Below are positions 45,788-56,445 of a stretch of DNA of 64,000 bases, piece after piece. The position numbers were made by a program, and so were the translations under genes. This DNA comes from Saccopteryx bilineata (taxonomy: Eukaryota; Chordata; Mammalia; Chiroptera; Emballonuridae). The notes under the pieces were generated by a model. It was not told the origin of the DNA. It did not search any database and saw only the letters and a list, made by a program, of their open reading frames with translations. Location: the NCBI RefSeq assembly GCF_036850765.1, contig NC_089492.1, positions 182,544,106-182,608,105 on the forward strand, read 5' to 3'. How positions within the stretch are numbered: position 1 is the first letter of the stretch; every line of letters begins with the position of its first letter.

Positions 45788-47317
45788 CCATATTTCCCCA
45801 TGTGTAAGACACATCTTAATTTGGGGGCCTGAAATTTGAAATAAAATTCATTACATAAAGTTATTGAACTCAAGTTTTATTCATTATAAAATTCATACAA
45901 CTCCTCATCACTGTCAAAACTCCCATCCGTTAGCTTGTCCTCATCTGTGTCTGATGACGAATCACTGTCTTCATATATTGCCTCATCCTCAGTTCCATCT
46001 ATGACATCTGAATTGCAACACTTCTTAAATGACTTGACAAACATCTCAATCTTGATATTATCCCAGGATCTTTTCACCCAGGTACAAACGTCTCCTATAG
46101 TTGGTTTTTTCACTCTTTCTGTTGGTGTCAAATTATCCCCAGAAGACTTCACCCATTGGTTTAATTCATTTCATGGCAGCTTTGAAGGATTTGTTAATGC
46201 TGACATCAAGTGGTTAGAGCTGGGATGTCAAGCCTCCAAGTATGATGGCAAGTTTTGTTTTTTGCTCTGCAGCAGTCTTTTTTGTGTTTTTTGTTATGTG
46301 TGTCCTGAACTGATCAAGCACAAATAGGGCAGGTTTGCATAACAGCCCACCTGGTCTCCTTCTCCAAACTTTCTCAAACCAGATCTTCATCCCATCCTGA
46401 TCCATCCAACCCTTATCATGAACATGGACAATCACTCCTCAAGGAATGTCTTTTTTTGCATTGTTTTGAGTTTGAAAAACAGCATAGAAGGCACTTGGTT
46501 CTGTCAGCACAACAAGCTAGAACAACTGTATAATGGCTCTTTTCATGTCCACTTGTTTTCACAGTTACAGTTTTCACCCCCTTCTTATCAATAGTTCTGT
46601 TACTTGGGGCATCAAATTGAAGGGGGATTTCATCCATATTTGCAATCTGTTCCAATTCAAACTGATGTGTCTTCCGACATTGAATGAAAAAACAATAAAA
46701 TTCAAAGACCTTCTGCTCATAGCTTTTCAGTCATCTTTTGGGCAAGTCTGGTGTCTGTACACATGCTTAGTCCATCTCGTTTCATGAACCTGAAGCACCA
46801 ATTGTGTCCTCCTTTGAAATCAGTAACTTCTTTTTTATCAGCAATTCTTCTTGCCTCGTGCTGAACCATCTTTGTGGACACAGGAATTCCAATTGCCCTT
46901 TACTCTTCAATCTCTATCTTCAATTCCCTCTCTAAATCAGGCCATTTTGCTGACTTGCCTCTCATGGCCTTCTTCTGCCGTGGCATTTTCTCGGATTGGT
47001 TTCTCAGTTGGAGAAGGACCAAACTAACTAATGTTCAGCATCATGATTTCCATTCACTTTGCAAACTGGATCACTTTTAACTTGAATTCAGCACTGTACA
47101 AAAGTCTTTTCTGAGCTATTTCTGGGCAGAATGTGGCAAAATGTAACCTACTATGATATTCCGGTAACAAGTGCGAAACAAGGAACACAAAGACAACAAG
47201 CACAAAAAAGCGGAAATGCAAGTAAAAAAACCCTACAACCACTATAGAAGACACGCCCAGTTTTTAGACCCCAAATTTTTCAAAAAAGGGTGCGTCTTTA
47301 TATATGGGGAAATGTGG
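45788..47317 (-). mobile_element. pogo/Tigger-like DNA transposon, full length, dead
   Basis: The left end CCATATTTCCCCATGTGTAAG and the reverse complement of the right end CCACATTTCCCCATATATAAA form terminal inverted repeats. TA dinucleotides flank both ends (45786-45787 and 47318-47319), as for Tc1/mariner-superfamily elements. A transposase remnant fills the interior on the minus strand. The length of 1.53 kb is compatible with a complete pogo-type element. Confidence 0.8.
45877..47110 (-). pseudogene. pogo/Tigger-type transposase remnant
   Basis: Minus strand, N to C: a YSAEFKLKVIQFAK start of a CENP-B/pogo helix-turn-helix (about 47100-47054), a frameshifted linker, then the DDE/D domain. 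The blocks are NMDEIPLQFD with a first Asp near 46633, VHDKGWMDQDGMKIWFEKVW, LFVLDQF with a second Asp near 46314, and PLDVSINKSFK with a third Asp near 46202. It ends with a KRSWDNIK...KSFKKC block and an acidic Asp/Glu/Ser-rich tail ending near 45877. At least four frameshifts or stops prevent expression. In living relatives this enzyme cuts and pastes the element at TA sites. Confidence 0.8.
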
Positions 47318-47393
47318 TAATTATTCTCATGTTGCAAATTTGGGATGAAATTTCTTTGAAATCCTGCAAAGGATAGATTATCTTAAAAATGAA

Positions 47394-47513
47394 GAAGCCC
47401 TGTCTGGGTGGCTCAATGGATAAAACTCCAAGGAGTGCAGGTTTGACCCCCTGTCAGGGCATGTATGAGAAGCAATCAATGAGTGCACAACTAAATGAAT
47501 GAGTTGATCCATT

Positions 47514-47544
<31 letters not shown>

Positions 47545-47595
47545 CTTCTCTTTCCCCTCCCCCACCCAAATCGATAAGAGAAAATTTTTTTAAGT
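47394..47595 (+). mobile_element. Short bat tRNA-SINE (Ves-like)
   Basis: tRNA-like head (AGCCCTGTCTGGGTGGCTCAATGG), a degenerate B box, an ATGAGAAGCAATCAATGA block and a (TC)n tract at 47516-47544. It lacks the Rhin-1 body. Confidence 0.65.
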
Positions 47596-47627
47596 GAGAA
47601 GCTAGAACTTTGCTGTCAGATAGGTTT

Positions 47628-47824
47628 AAACTGAACTTGGACACCTACTAGCTGGGTGATTTTGGTTAAATAATTCACTCTCTAAAGACCTCACTTTTTT
47701 TCCCTCTATAAATTGGGAATAATGGTATTTACAATTTCACAGGACTGTTGTGAGGAATAAGTTAAAAATTTTTTGTGAAGTATTTAAAACAGTGCTTGGC
47801 ATATGGTAAGTACTCAGTAAGTAC
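47628..47824 (+). repeat. MIR
   Basis: CTACTAGCTGGGTGATTTTGG, AAATTGGGAATAATGGTATT, CAGTGCTTGGCATATGGTAAG fit MIR well. Confidence 0.75.
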
Positions 47825-48214
47825 CAGCCATTCCTTTTTTTTTTTAATTCTATTTTTTTTATTTTTTGGATTTTTCTGAGGTTAGAAACAGGGAGGCAGT
47901 CAGACAGACTCCCGCATACGCCCAAATGGGATCCGCCCGGCACGCCCACCAGGGGGCGATGCTCTGCCCATCCGGGGCTTTGCTCCTGAGGCAGAGGCCA
48001 CAGAGCCATCCCCAGCGCCCAGGCCAGCTTTGCTCCAATGGAGCCTTGGCTGCAGGAGGGGAAGAGAGAGACAGAGAGGAAGGAGAGGGGGAGGGGTGGA
48101 GAAGCAGATGGGCACTTCTCCTGTGTGCCCTGGCCGGGAATCAAACCTGGGACTCCCACACGCCAGGCCGATGCTCTACCACTGAGCCAACCAGCCAGGG
48201 CCTCAGCCATTCCT
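47825..48214 (-). mobile_element. Rhin-1-type SINE, antisense, with TSD
   Basis: The SINE is 47836-48203. CAGCCATTCCT at 47825-47835 and 48204-48214 is an 11-bp duplication. The body has a short internal deletion relative to the copy at 20318. It was inserted at the end of a MIR. Confidence 0.92.
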
Positions 48215-48537
48215 ATTTTTAAGTACATGTACCCAGCATGAATGTGAGATGTAATAGATGATCAATAACGATGAGTTTCCCTTTCTCATGTCAGAAGATT
48301 TTCATGCAGACTCAACAAGGTAAGAATTATGATTCTGCTTGGTAGGTTCTAAGGAGTTCCTGAAATGAAAGGAGTTGTTCTCAGGATGGCAAAGAGCAGG
48401 GTGAATGAGGGAGCAGGTGCTGGGGCAGCCAGCACCCTGCTGGGTCAGCTGGGATGATTCTGGGTTCCACCACATCTGCCTCGTCCCAGTCAAGCACATT
48501 AGCCTTGCAGAGATGAAAATTCAAAATTCAAAATTTG

Positions 48538-48872
48538 CCTGACCAGGCGGTGGCACAGTGGATAGAGTGTCAGACTGGGATGTGGAAGACCCAGGTTCGA
48601 GACCCCAAGGTCAGCAGCTTGAGCGAGGGCTCATCTGGTTTGAGCAAAAGCTCACCAGCTTGAGCCCAAGGTTGCTGGCTCGAGCAAGGGGTTACTCGGT
48701 CTGCTGAAGGCCCGCGGTCAAGGCACATATGAGAAAGCAATCAATGAACAATTAAGGTGTTGCAACGCGCAATGAAAAACTAATGATTGATGCTTCTCAT
48801 CTCTCCATTTCTGTCTGTCTGTCCCTGTCTATCCCTCTCTCTGACTCTCTCTCTGTCTCTAAAAAAAAAAAT
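48538..48872 (+). mobile_element. Bat tRNA-SINE with GAGC-type internal repeats (younger copy)
   Basis: Head CCTGACCAGGCGGTGGCAC...GGTTCGAGACC, then repeated (C)TTGAGC/GCTCGAGC units, AAGGCACATATGAG, GATTGATGCTTCTC, a CT-rich end and an A10 tail. Confidence 0.8.
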
Positions 48873-49739
48873 ATCAAAACTCCCATGCCTGGGCCAAATT
48901 GTAGGGCTTTCTAGTAGACAGAAGGCATCATCTTTCTGGGAAGTTGTCAAAGAAGAAAATCTTCCTCAGGAAGTAGAGCCAGCCCCTACTGCAGAGTTGT
49001 GGCTGCTTTCTTTCTGACAGAACCTGTCTGATGGTAAGGATGCCACTGCCAAGATGGCCGGGGAAATAGTGCTTCTGGAGGGCCACTGTGGAGGGACCCA
49101 GTGCTCCCTTCTGCGAGACCAGTCGGGTCCAGTGTGGTAAAAGATTGGGGACAGGAGATGGAAAGCTGAGTGTTCTGTCCCATGGGAGCTGGACCTATCC
49201 CCAACCCTAGAGAGCATCCTGCCCTGACATCCTGTGGAATAGCGCATTTGTCTTAGGAGGTGGACACTGAGACTCAGGACTCCTGAAGACTGTTGATATG
49301 CCAGCAGGGACTAAGGGGGCATCTGGTTCATTTTGCATTTGGAAGACACTTGCAGTAAGAAAGAAAAAAAAAAGAAATGTTTCTCTCCTGTTCTGGATTT
49401 TCCATATTTAATTCACACACTAGAGCCCAGGGCATGCTCTGGCCCTGCAGAGGATGGGAAGGTAGTTTAATCCTCTACTACCAAATGGATGCAGCTCTTG
49501 CCAGAGAACTTGCTGGAAGCTGCCAAGCCATGAAAGCGGAAGAGCAGGTGTTTAAGACTTCCTGAATATGTGGAAGTTAGGGCTTCATATCATGCTCAAC
49601 TCTTTCTCAAAGCAGCTCTAGCAGCTGTTCTTGAATGTGATTTGGAATTCACAACTTTCTCTTGGCTACCTGATTATCTTGCATAGCACTCACAGGCAGA
49701 ATAACCATGTCCCAACTAATTATTAATAATAATGAAAGT
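48873..49739. other. No gene recognised
   Basis: Unrecognised sequence; open frames on both strands at 48.97-49.25 kb show no family. Confidence 0.4.
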
Positions 49740-49985
49740 ACACTGAATGTAGATTTTGTGCTGGGCACTTACTTTGCTTAACATTTCATGTGCATAAACT
49801 GCTTTTTCTTCATAGGCATCCTAGAGGGAGGTACTATCTAGTTTAAGAGTGAGGAAACTGAAAGTCCAAGAGGCACAGGACTGCTTGGCGTTGCAGAGCT
49901 ATGAGGTGGCAGAAACAACGTAGGTGTCCAAGTTTGCTGGGTCCCAAACTATAGTGTCTTGTCACTATGTGATGCCACCTGAGAT
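49740..49985 (-). repeat. MIR, antisense
   Basis: GTGCTGGGCACTTACTTTGC, GAGTGAGGAAACTGAAAGTC, GCAGAGCTATGAGGTGGCAG fit a reverse MIR. Confidence 0.7.
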
Positions 49986-51214
49986 GGCTGCATACACACA
50001 GTTGGAGCATAAGATATTGAATCTGGGGTCCATGGCAAAGACAAGTCCAGAAATATGAATTAATTAATTTATAAATACCAGAAGATTACATTTACACAGT
50101 ACTCATGAAGCCAACAATAAGGCTCAGTTAACAAAGACACAAATGGTAAGAACAATGAAATTTACTTTGTGTATTCACATGCTATGGACTCTAAGCAATG
50201 TAGAATAGAGTCTGACATTCTTCCTCTGGCCATCTTAGAGATATAAATAATACAAAGTGTCACATGCAATCCTCATCTCATGCAATGTCACCTGGTCTGA
50301 TATTTCTCCTTAGGTTTCATCCTAAGAAGTCTAAATCTTTGCCTAAGCCCTTGTATTGAGCACCTTCAGCATTGACTCAATATCAATTTATTCTTCTAGG
50401 AATCTTTGCTCCTCTCGCACATGCATTGCCAGGTGTCACCCTTGACACCTGACAGCTCCGTGCCTGGGAGAGCTGAGCTCTCTAGGTCTGTTCCTTCCCT
50501 CTGGGGCATGTTCTTTAGGACACAGTGGGCATGGAGGCTTCCTTGTTAGAGCTGAAACTGGAAAGTCCTCTATTGGGAGAATCCATGAATGCCATAGCAA
50601 TGGCAGTTCCCATGTGGCACCACTAAATGGCCCTTTGACTGCCACAGACACAACTGTTGACTCATTCGATGTATTATGTCACATGGCCTGAGGAGCAGTA
50701 TCTTGGCTAGAGTTTTCCTGGGGCTGCTGCCCTGAGTGACTCACAGAAACTCAGGTGAACACTCTTCCATCACCCAGGGGTCTTACCAGTCAACAGGTAA
50801 TTATTAGAGACTGTTGGTCTGACAGACTGAATTGATCTGTCTACAGTTTCTGAAGCGCATCTCCTAAAGTCGATGTTTCTTGCTGCAGCCACACCAAGTT
50901 TGCATTCCCATCACTCTTGCTCTCGTTGATACCATGCAAATCCCAGCAAGCTTCCCCTGAAGTTTGGTGCTTCGGTGTGCAAACTTCCATGGCTTCTGGA
51001 CAAAACAGTTTCCTTCTCCAGCTAAGTGCTGCCTGCCAGGGCTCCTCCCTCCCCCCACCCCCCATTGCCCAGCAATGGTGGTTTGTCTCTCCTGTAAACG
51101 GAATGTCTTTCCTTAGGGGTGAGCCGATGCTAACTGAGTTGCTAGGGTGCTACTTAGCCACACAAGGACATGATTTTTTTTAGAGCAGATTCAGATACTG
51201 AAGTTCTTACAGTC
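49986..51214. other. No gene recognised
   Basis: Unrecognised sequence. Confidence 0.4.
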
Positions 51215-51690
51215 GAGGTATAGCAGTTTCCTACTGCTGCTATAACAAATCACCACAAACTCAGCAGCTTAAGACAACATAAATTTATTATTTTGTACTT
51301 TATTAAATTTGAAGTCTAAAATGAGTCGGGAGAGCTTTCTTCTCTGAAGTTTGGCTGAATCTGTTTTCTTTCTTGCCTTTTCTAGCTTCTAGAAGCCACC
51401 TGCATTCTGGACTCATGGTCCCCTTTCTCTGCCTTCAGAGCCAGTAGGATAGCATGTTTAAATTTCTCTGTCTCTGACGCTGACACTCATGACTCTCTTA
51501 GAGAAGGACCCTTATGGTTACGTTTGCCCCCCCAGGATAACCCAGGGTAAAGATCTCATGATCTTTAACTTAATTACATCTGCAGAGTACTTTCTTTTGT
51601 CCTATAAGGAAATATATTCACAGGTTCCTGGGATTAGGATATGGACATGTTGGGGAGGAGGGAGTGTTGTTCTGCCTGCTATACTAGGGA
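51215..51690 (-). repeat. MLT1-type MaLR LTR, antisense
   Basis: CTGCTATAACAAATCACCAC, CAGCTTAAGACAACATAAAT, TTCACAGGTTCCTGGGATTA fit the reverse complement of MLT1. Confidence 0.8.
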
Positions 51691-51774
51691 AGAAGAGAAG
51701 ATGATCAAACTGAAAAGATAAACATGTAACAGGCAAAGATAGGTGAATTAACAGCAGATTCTTAGGCTATCAAG

Positions 51775-51945
51775 GCTTACATGGAAGCCCATGAAATGGA
51801 CTTGGAAGATCCACTAACGTCCTCATCTGCAAAGAGGAAACTGAGGCCCAGAGAAGCAAAATGCTTGTCACCTACACAAAATTGTTCCATGATCTTCCAA
51901 GGCCTAGAATCCAGCCCTTAACTCACAGACCAGTGCTCTCCACAG
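51775..51945 (-). repeat. MIR-like SINE, antisense
   Basis: GCAAAGAGGAAACTGAGGCC, CCAGAGAAGCAAAATGC, AGAATCCAGCCCTTAACTC fit a reverse MIR-family pattern. Confidence 0.55.
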
Positions 51946-53881
51946 AACAGGTGAACCCTTCCAGTCCACATTTTCTCCTCCCTCTTTGTGACAGAAATGT
52001 GTTGTCAGATGTAGCCTCTCAGTTTCCCAGCTGCGTCTAGGAAGCCAAGGGCCCCTTCCTGCAGGCCTTTCTGTCACGTGCTCTCTAAGTGTTGTGCACT
52101 GTGAAGTCATACTCTTTGAAGATTTTTTCTTTCATCTCTGCTTAAAATAGCACACACCATAGTGTTAACCTCAGAAACTTCAAAGTGAGGACACAAAGGA
52201 ATGGATAAATTTATAACCTGGTGAACTGACCTACATTCTGTTTTTGGCCTGACCATTACCTTAGGCATCAAAGTCAAAAGGAAGAAAAGAGATGGTTAGA
52301 TGACAATGTACATAGGTTTTATGGCTCTGGTTGAACCTGAAAATGAACAATTGTCAGAAATAAGTTTAAAGATAAAAGGCCCTTAACATAGATTTAATTT
52401 TTACAAAGGACCCACTTTTGCTGGTGTTTCAGGAAGAAAAAATTATCAAAATCATGACTTGTGCATTTCTCAGAGGTGGATTACCTGCTCTGGTCCAACT
52501 GCTCTTTTATTACAATGTATTGGGTCAGGTGTTAGTTTATTGTAAAAAGACTAAATTGGATGCCATGTCTTTTTTTAATATGAGCATTTTTACATGAGCA
52601 AAAGACATCATTTTCTCCCTACTCTACAAAATGCTTCATATGATCAGATGTAACTGAAGAAACAAAGGTTTCTGTGAAACCTGAACTGAATGTCAACAGA
52701 TATTTAAGGTGCTTCTAAGGTCACCATCAAAGCATATTATTCCCCCCCCCCTTTTTTAAACATTTCAGTTGTAAATCATTTTTGGAGAGCATCAAAAGGA
52801 CATTTACATCCTTCTAATCTGATCATTGAGTGCATTTGGCAGCTGTTGAGCTTTATTTTCTAACATGTTTCTGATGAAGATGTGCATTGCATGGCTTATT
52901 TAATATAATTTGTTGTACGTGCTTCAGATTTATGGTATTATCTGCCTAGATGCGCAAAGATGGGTTGGATGGATGACTGTTTCTGGTTTTGTTTTATTTT
53001 TTCTTTTTAAATCTTTAAATCAACATGGGTTTTCTGCATTTTGCAAAATGTAAGCAGTACTCATAGAGTTTATGCATTTCAGCAAAAAAAAAAAAAAAAA
53101 AGGGATACTTCTTTAAATCTCTCCAAACAGTTCCCAAACCTCAAGTTACTATAGTAAAAATAAGATAGGTAAAATCTCAGCATATGAATGCCATTTTGAA
53201 AGAAGCTTCTAGTGGGTAAAATGGTATTTTGTCCCAGTTACAGAGACCAAAGAAGTGAAACTCTGTTCATCTGACCACACCATGGTTTACAGACAGACTG
53301 TGTGTATTTCCAGGTCCCGCGGACCCCTGGACTTAGCGTCATCCACCCAAATTCAGTTGTCTCTCACTGCATCCCATCTCTGCAGTCAGCAACACCACTC
53401 ACCTTGCCATATCATCCCCGTTTCCTACCACCTTCACCCATTACCGGTCTTGTAAGTTTTCATCTTCTAAATATCTCTTGAACTCATCCAAGTCACTTTA
53501 CCTCTGCTTTTGTGGCTAGAGCCACATTGGGACTTCAGTGGGCCATGGGCACTTTTACCTTCATGGGCCCCTTCTGCCATTAAAAAAAGAAATTGTTTAA
53601 ATTATGTTTTGTGCTGGTATGAAGACAAATATAATTCAAGCTTGATTCATTATATACATTATCATCATTATATATATTTTTAAATTCTGATTTTAAGATA
53701 AACTAAAATTAAATATTTTTGTAGACCCAGAGCCCTGGGCATTGACGTGTCAAGTGGCTAAGCTGGAGCTGCTCGTGCCCTTGACCCTCACTGGGCTGCT
53801 CAGACTGCCGGTCACCTGGGCTCTGCATAGCCACTCTTGACAATTCACCCTCCAGCTGCAGCCAGAGGACTGAAATACAGC
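51946..53881. other. No gene recognised
   Basis: Unrecognised sequence, with C9 (52743-52751) and A19 (53084-53101) runs. Confidence 0.4.
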
Positions 53882-53883
53882 TA

Positions 53884-54423
53884 GTGCTCGACTTACGGCC
53901 ACGACTGGCTCTGACAGACCAGTCATAACACAATTTGGTCATAAGTTGAGTAGGCTATATGTACAGTACTGTGAAATGATGTTATAAAAATCTTTAAGTC
54001 ATATTTTATCATAATTTTCTTTCATTATTGTTATAAATCATAATTTTCTTTGTTCATTTTATGCCATTTGTATCCTCTCTACACCATTTTGTTTCTTATT
54101 TTTACATTCGTCAAGTTTAAGTAAAACACTGCATTACCAGTACAACTGGTTTAATACTTGCAAAGACAATTTCCTTTTGGTAGACATCTTGGGAGGGGTT
54201 TGATGAAAAATATTCAAGACACAAAACACAAATTGCTGTTCCGAGTCTGGGATAACAGTTGAAATGGTGCACGCGGAGATGGTAGTGCTGCTGGAAGCTG
54301 GTCTGCACTGTCCTACACACAGCTGCACAACGCTTGTGCTGCCAGACATGGAGCAGTTGTGGCTAGCGATTGTGGTTATAAAGTCAAATGGTCAAAAGTT
54401 GCATAGGTCTTAAGTCGATCAAT
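53884..54423. mobile_element. Non-autonomous Tigger-like element (540 bp)
   Basis: Left end GTGCTCGACTTA and reverse complement of right end TTGATCGACTTA (10 of 12 identical). TA flanks at 53882-53883 and 54424-54425. No transposase seen. Confidence 0.55.
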
Positions 54424-54439
54424 AATTGTATTTAAAATC

Positions 54440-54785
54440 ACTTATGTGCCACATAATGTTTCAGTCAACAGTGGTCCACATATATGAAAGCGATCCTATA
54501 AAATTAAAATGGAACTGAAAATTTTCCATTACCTACTGATAGTGCAGTCATTATAATAACATTGTGATACAGTGCATTACTCATGTGTTTGTGGTGACAT
54601 TGCATATACAAACCTACCACACTGCCATTTCTATTAAAAAGTATGACACAGACAGGTATAGTAGTAGGTAACATCATCTAAGTTTGTGTAAGTACACTCT
54701 GTGACATTGTCACAATGACAAAATGGCCTGATGATGCCTTTCTCAGAACGTACTTTTGTTGTTAATTGGTGCCTGACTGTATTTT
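54440..54785. mobile_element. Tigger-type element remnant
   Basis: It starts TTATGTGCCACATAATGTTTC and ends CTCAGAACGTACTTTTGTTG...CCTGACTGTA, the inverted-end pattern of Tigger elements. It is internally deleted. Confidence 0.6.
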
Positions 54786-55079
54786 ATAGTATTTACTAAG
54801 TGTTTACAATTAACATCTTAATTTATAACAATGTAGTCTAGATTGATACTGACTTAATTTTAATAGTATACTAAACTTTACTCCTACACCACTCTACCCT
54901 CACTTTCTATTGTTATCATCACACATTGCATTGTTATACATTGTGTCCTTATCAACTTGTTTATTGCTTTATGTAGTTGCCATCTAAAGCAGATAAAAAG
55001 ACAAAGAGGAGTTGCAAACAAAAATACATGAATATTATCTTTTATAATTACCTATGTAGTTATCTTTACTGGTGTTCTT

Positions 55080-55445
55080 ATTTCTTCATTTGAATTTAAA
55101 TGACTGTCTAGGGTCCTTTTATTTCAACCTGAAGATCTCTCTCTGGCGTTTATTGTAAGGTACATCTTGTAAAAACAAACTGTCTCACATTTTGTATATT
55201 TAGGTATGTATTAATTTCTTTATAGTTTTTAAAAAATCCTTATAGATTTCTATATTGGCAATTTTTTTTCTCAGCACTCTGAATATGTCATCCCACTGCC
55301 TTCTGGCTTTCATGGTTTCTAATAAGAAGTCAAGTATAAATCTTATTGAAGATTGCTTGTCTGTGATCAGTTGCTTCTCTCTTGTTGCCCCAAAGACTGT
55401 CTCTGGCTTTGGCCTTCAGCTGTGAAGTTGGAGATGACAGTGTAG
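55080..55445 (-). repeat. Old L1M fragment, antisense
   Basis: ATATGTCATCCCACTGCCTT, TGGCTTTCATGGTTTCTAAT, TCAGTTGCTTCTCTCTTGTT is the familiar reverse-strand pattern of old mammalian L1 3' regions. Confidence 0.7.
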
Positions 55446-55474
55446 TGGGGAGAAAGCAGTGGCTTTTGTGCGAG

Positions 55475-55625
55475 ACAAGCTTGGACTTTAATCCCAGCTG
55501 TGTCATTTTCTAGCTGGTTTTCTTTTGTCTGATGGGCATATAATAATATCTACTATTAAAATTATTGTGAGAATAAAATGAAACAATGTAAAAAAGGCAT
55601 AGAGGCAAGAAATAAATTATGGTTC
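55475..55625 (+). repeat. MIR
   Basis: TTTAATCCCAGCTGTGTCAT, GATGGGCATATAATAATATC, TTATTGTGAGAATAAAATG fit MIR. Confidence 0.6.
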
Positions 55626-56304
55626 AGTTTTTATAGATTCAGGGCATGGCTCTGCCTAGAGTAGATTTCTCTTCTAGTGTTGACTGACTGGTGGGCATTA
55701 TCACCATTTTATTCATCCTGTGCTATATTTTTCTTCTACAAGGGTTTACCTCTGTAGTTTAAAAACACTACTCATCTATAAGTCAGGTTCTTTCCGTGAT
55801 CTACCCAAAAGAGTATTCTTTCTGTTAGAGTATCATCTTGGGATGCATAATAAAAACCTAATGTTGTTACCTTATGACTCTCCATGAAGTACCACTGGTA
55901 TCCCTAGCATTCCCAAAATAATGCAATATGGTAATAAACTGACTTCATCGGTGGTTTGGTTTTGTGGTCATATTTTTATTCATTAGTTTTGTTATATTTT
56001 AATTCTATCTCCTCAAGGATTACTATTTCCATGGGCATAAGCCAAGATAAACATTTTTGGCTCTGCCTCCTATAGAAACGGACTTCACTAGCAAATATAT
56101 AACCTTCTCCAAGGAGGTTCACTCCTGCAAGCCCAGAAGTGCCCACACATATAATCATGATCCAATGATATGGTCAGCTGAAATCCTTGCCGACTGCTTC
56201 CTACCCTCCCTGCCTTCCCTGGACAAGCTTCTGTCTCCTGTTCTTACTGACTCTGCTGGACCTCTCTTTCTTGGCTGGTGGTTGAGTCTGGATGCTCCCT
56301 AGTC
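55626..56304. other. No gene recognised
   Basis: Unrecognised sequence. Confidence 0.4.
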
Positions 56305-56445
56305 CTGTTTAACTCGTTCAACAAATAGTTACTGAGCACCTAGTGCATACAAGCTCTGTTTCTGGTACTGGAGATATAGCCTTGAACAGCAATTCACAAA
56401 AAATTCTGCCCACATAGAATTGACATTCTAGCTTACCTCTAGATT
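56305..56445 (+). repeat. L2 3'-end fragment
   Basis: TCAACAAATAGTTACTGAGC, GGAGATATAGCCTTGAACAG, AATTGACATTCTAGCTTAC fit the L2 3' end. Confidence 0.65.
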
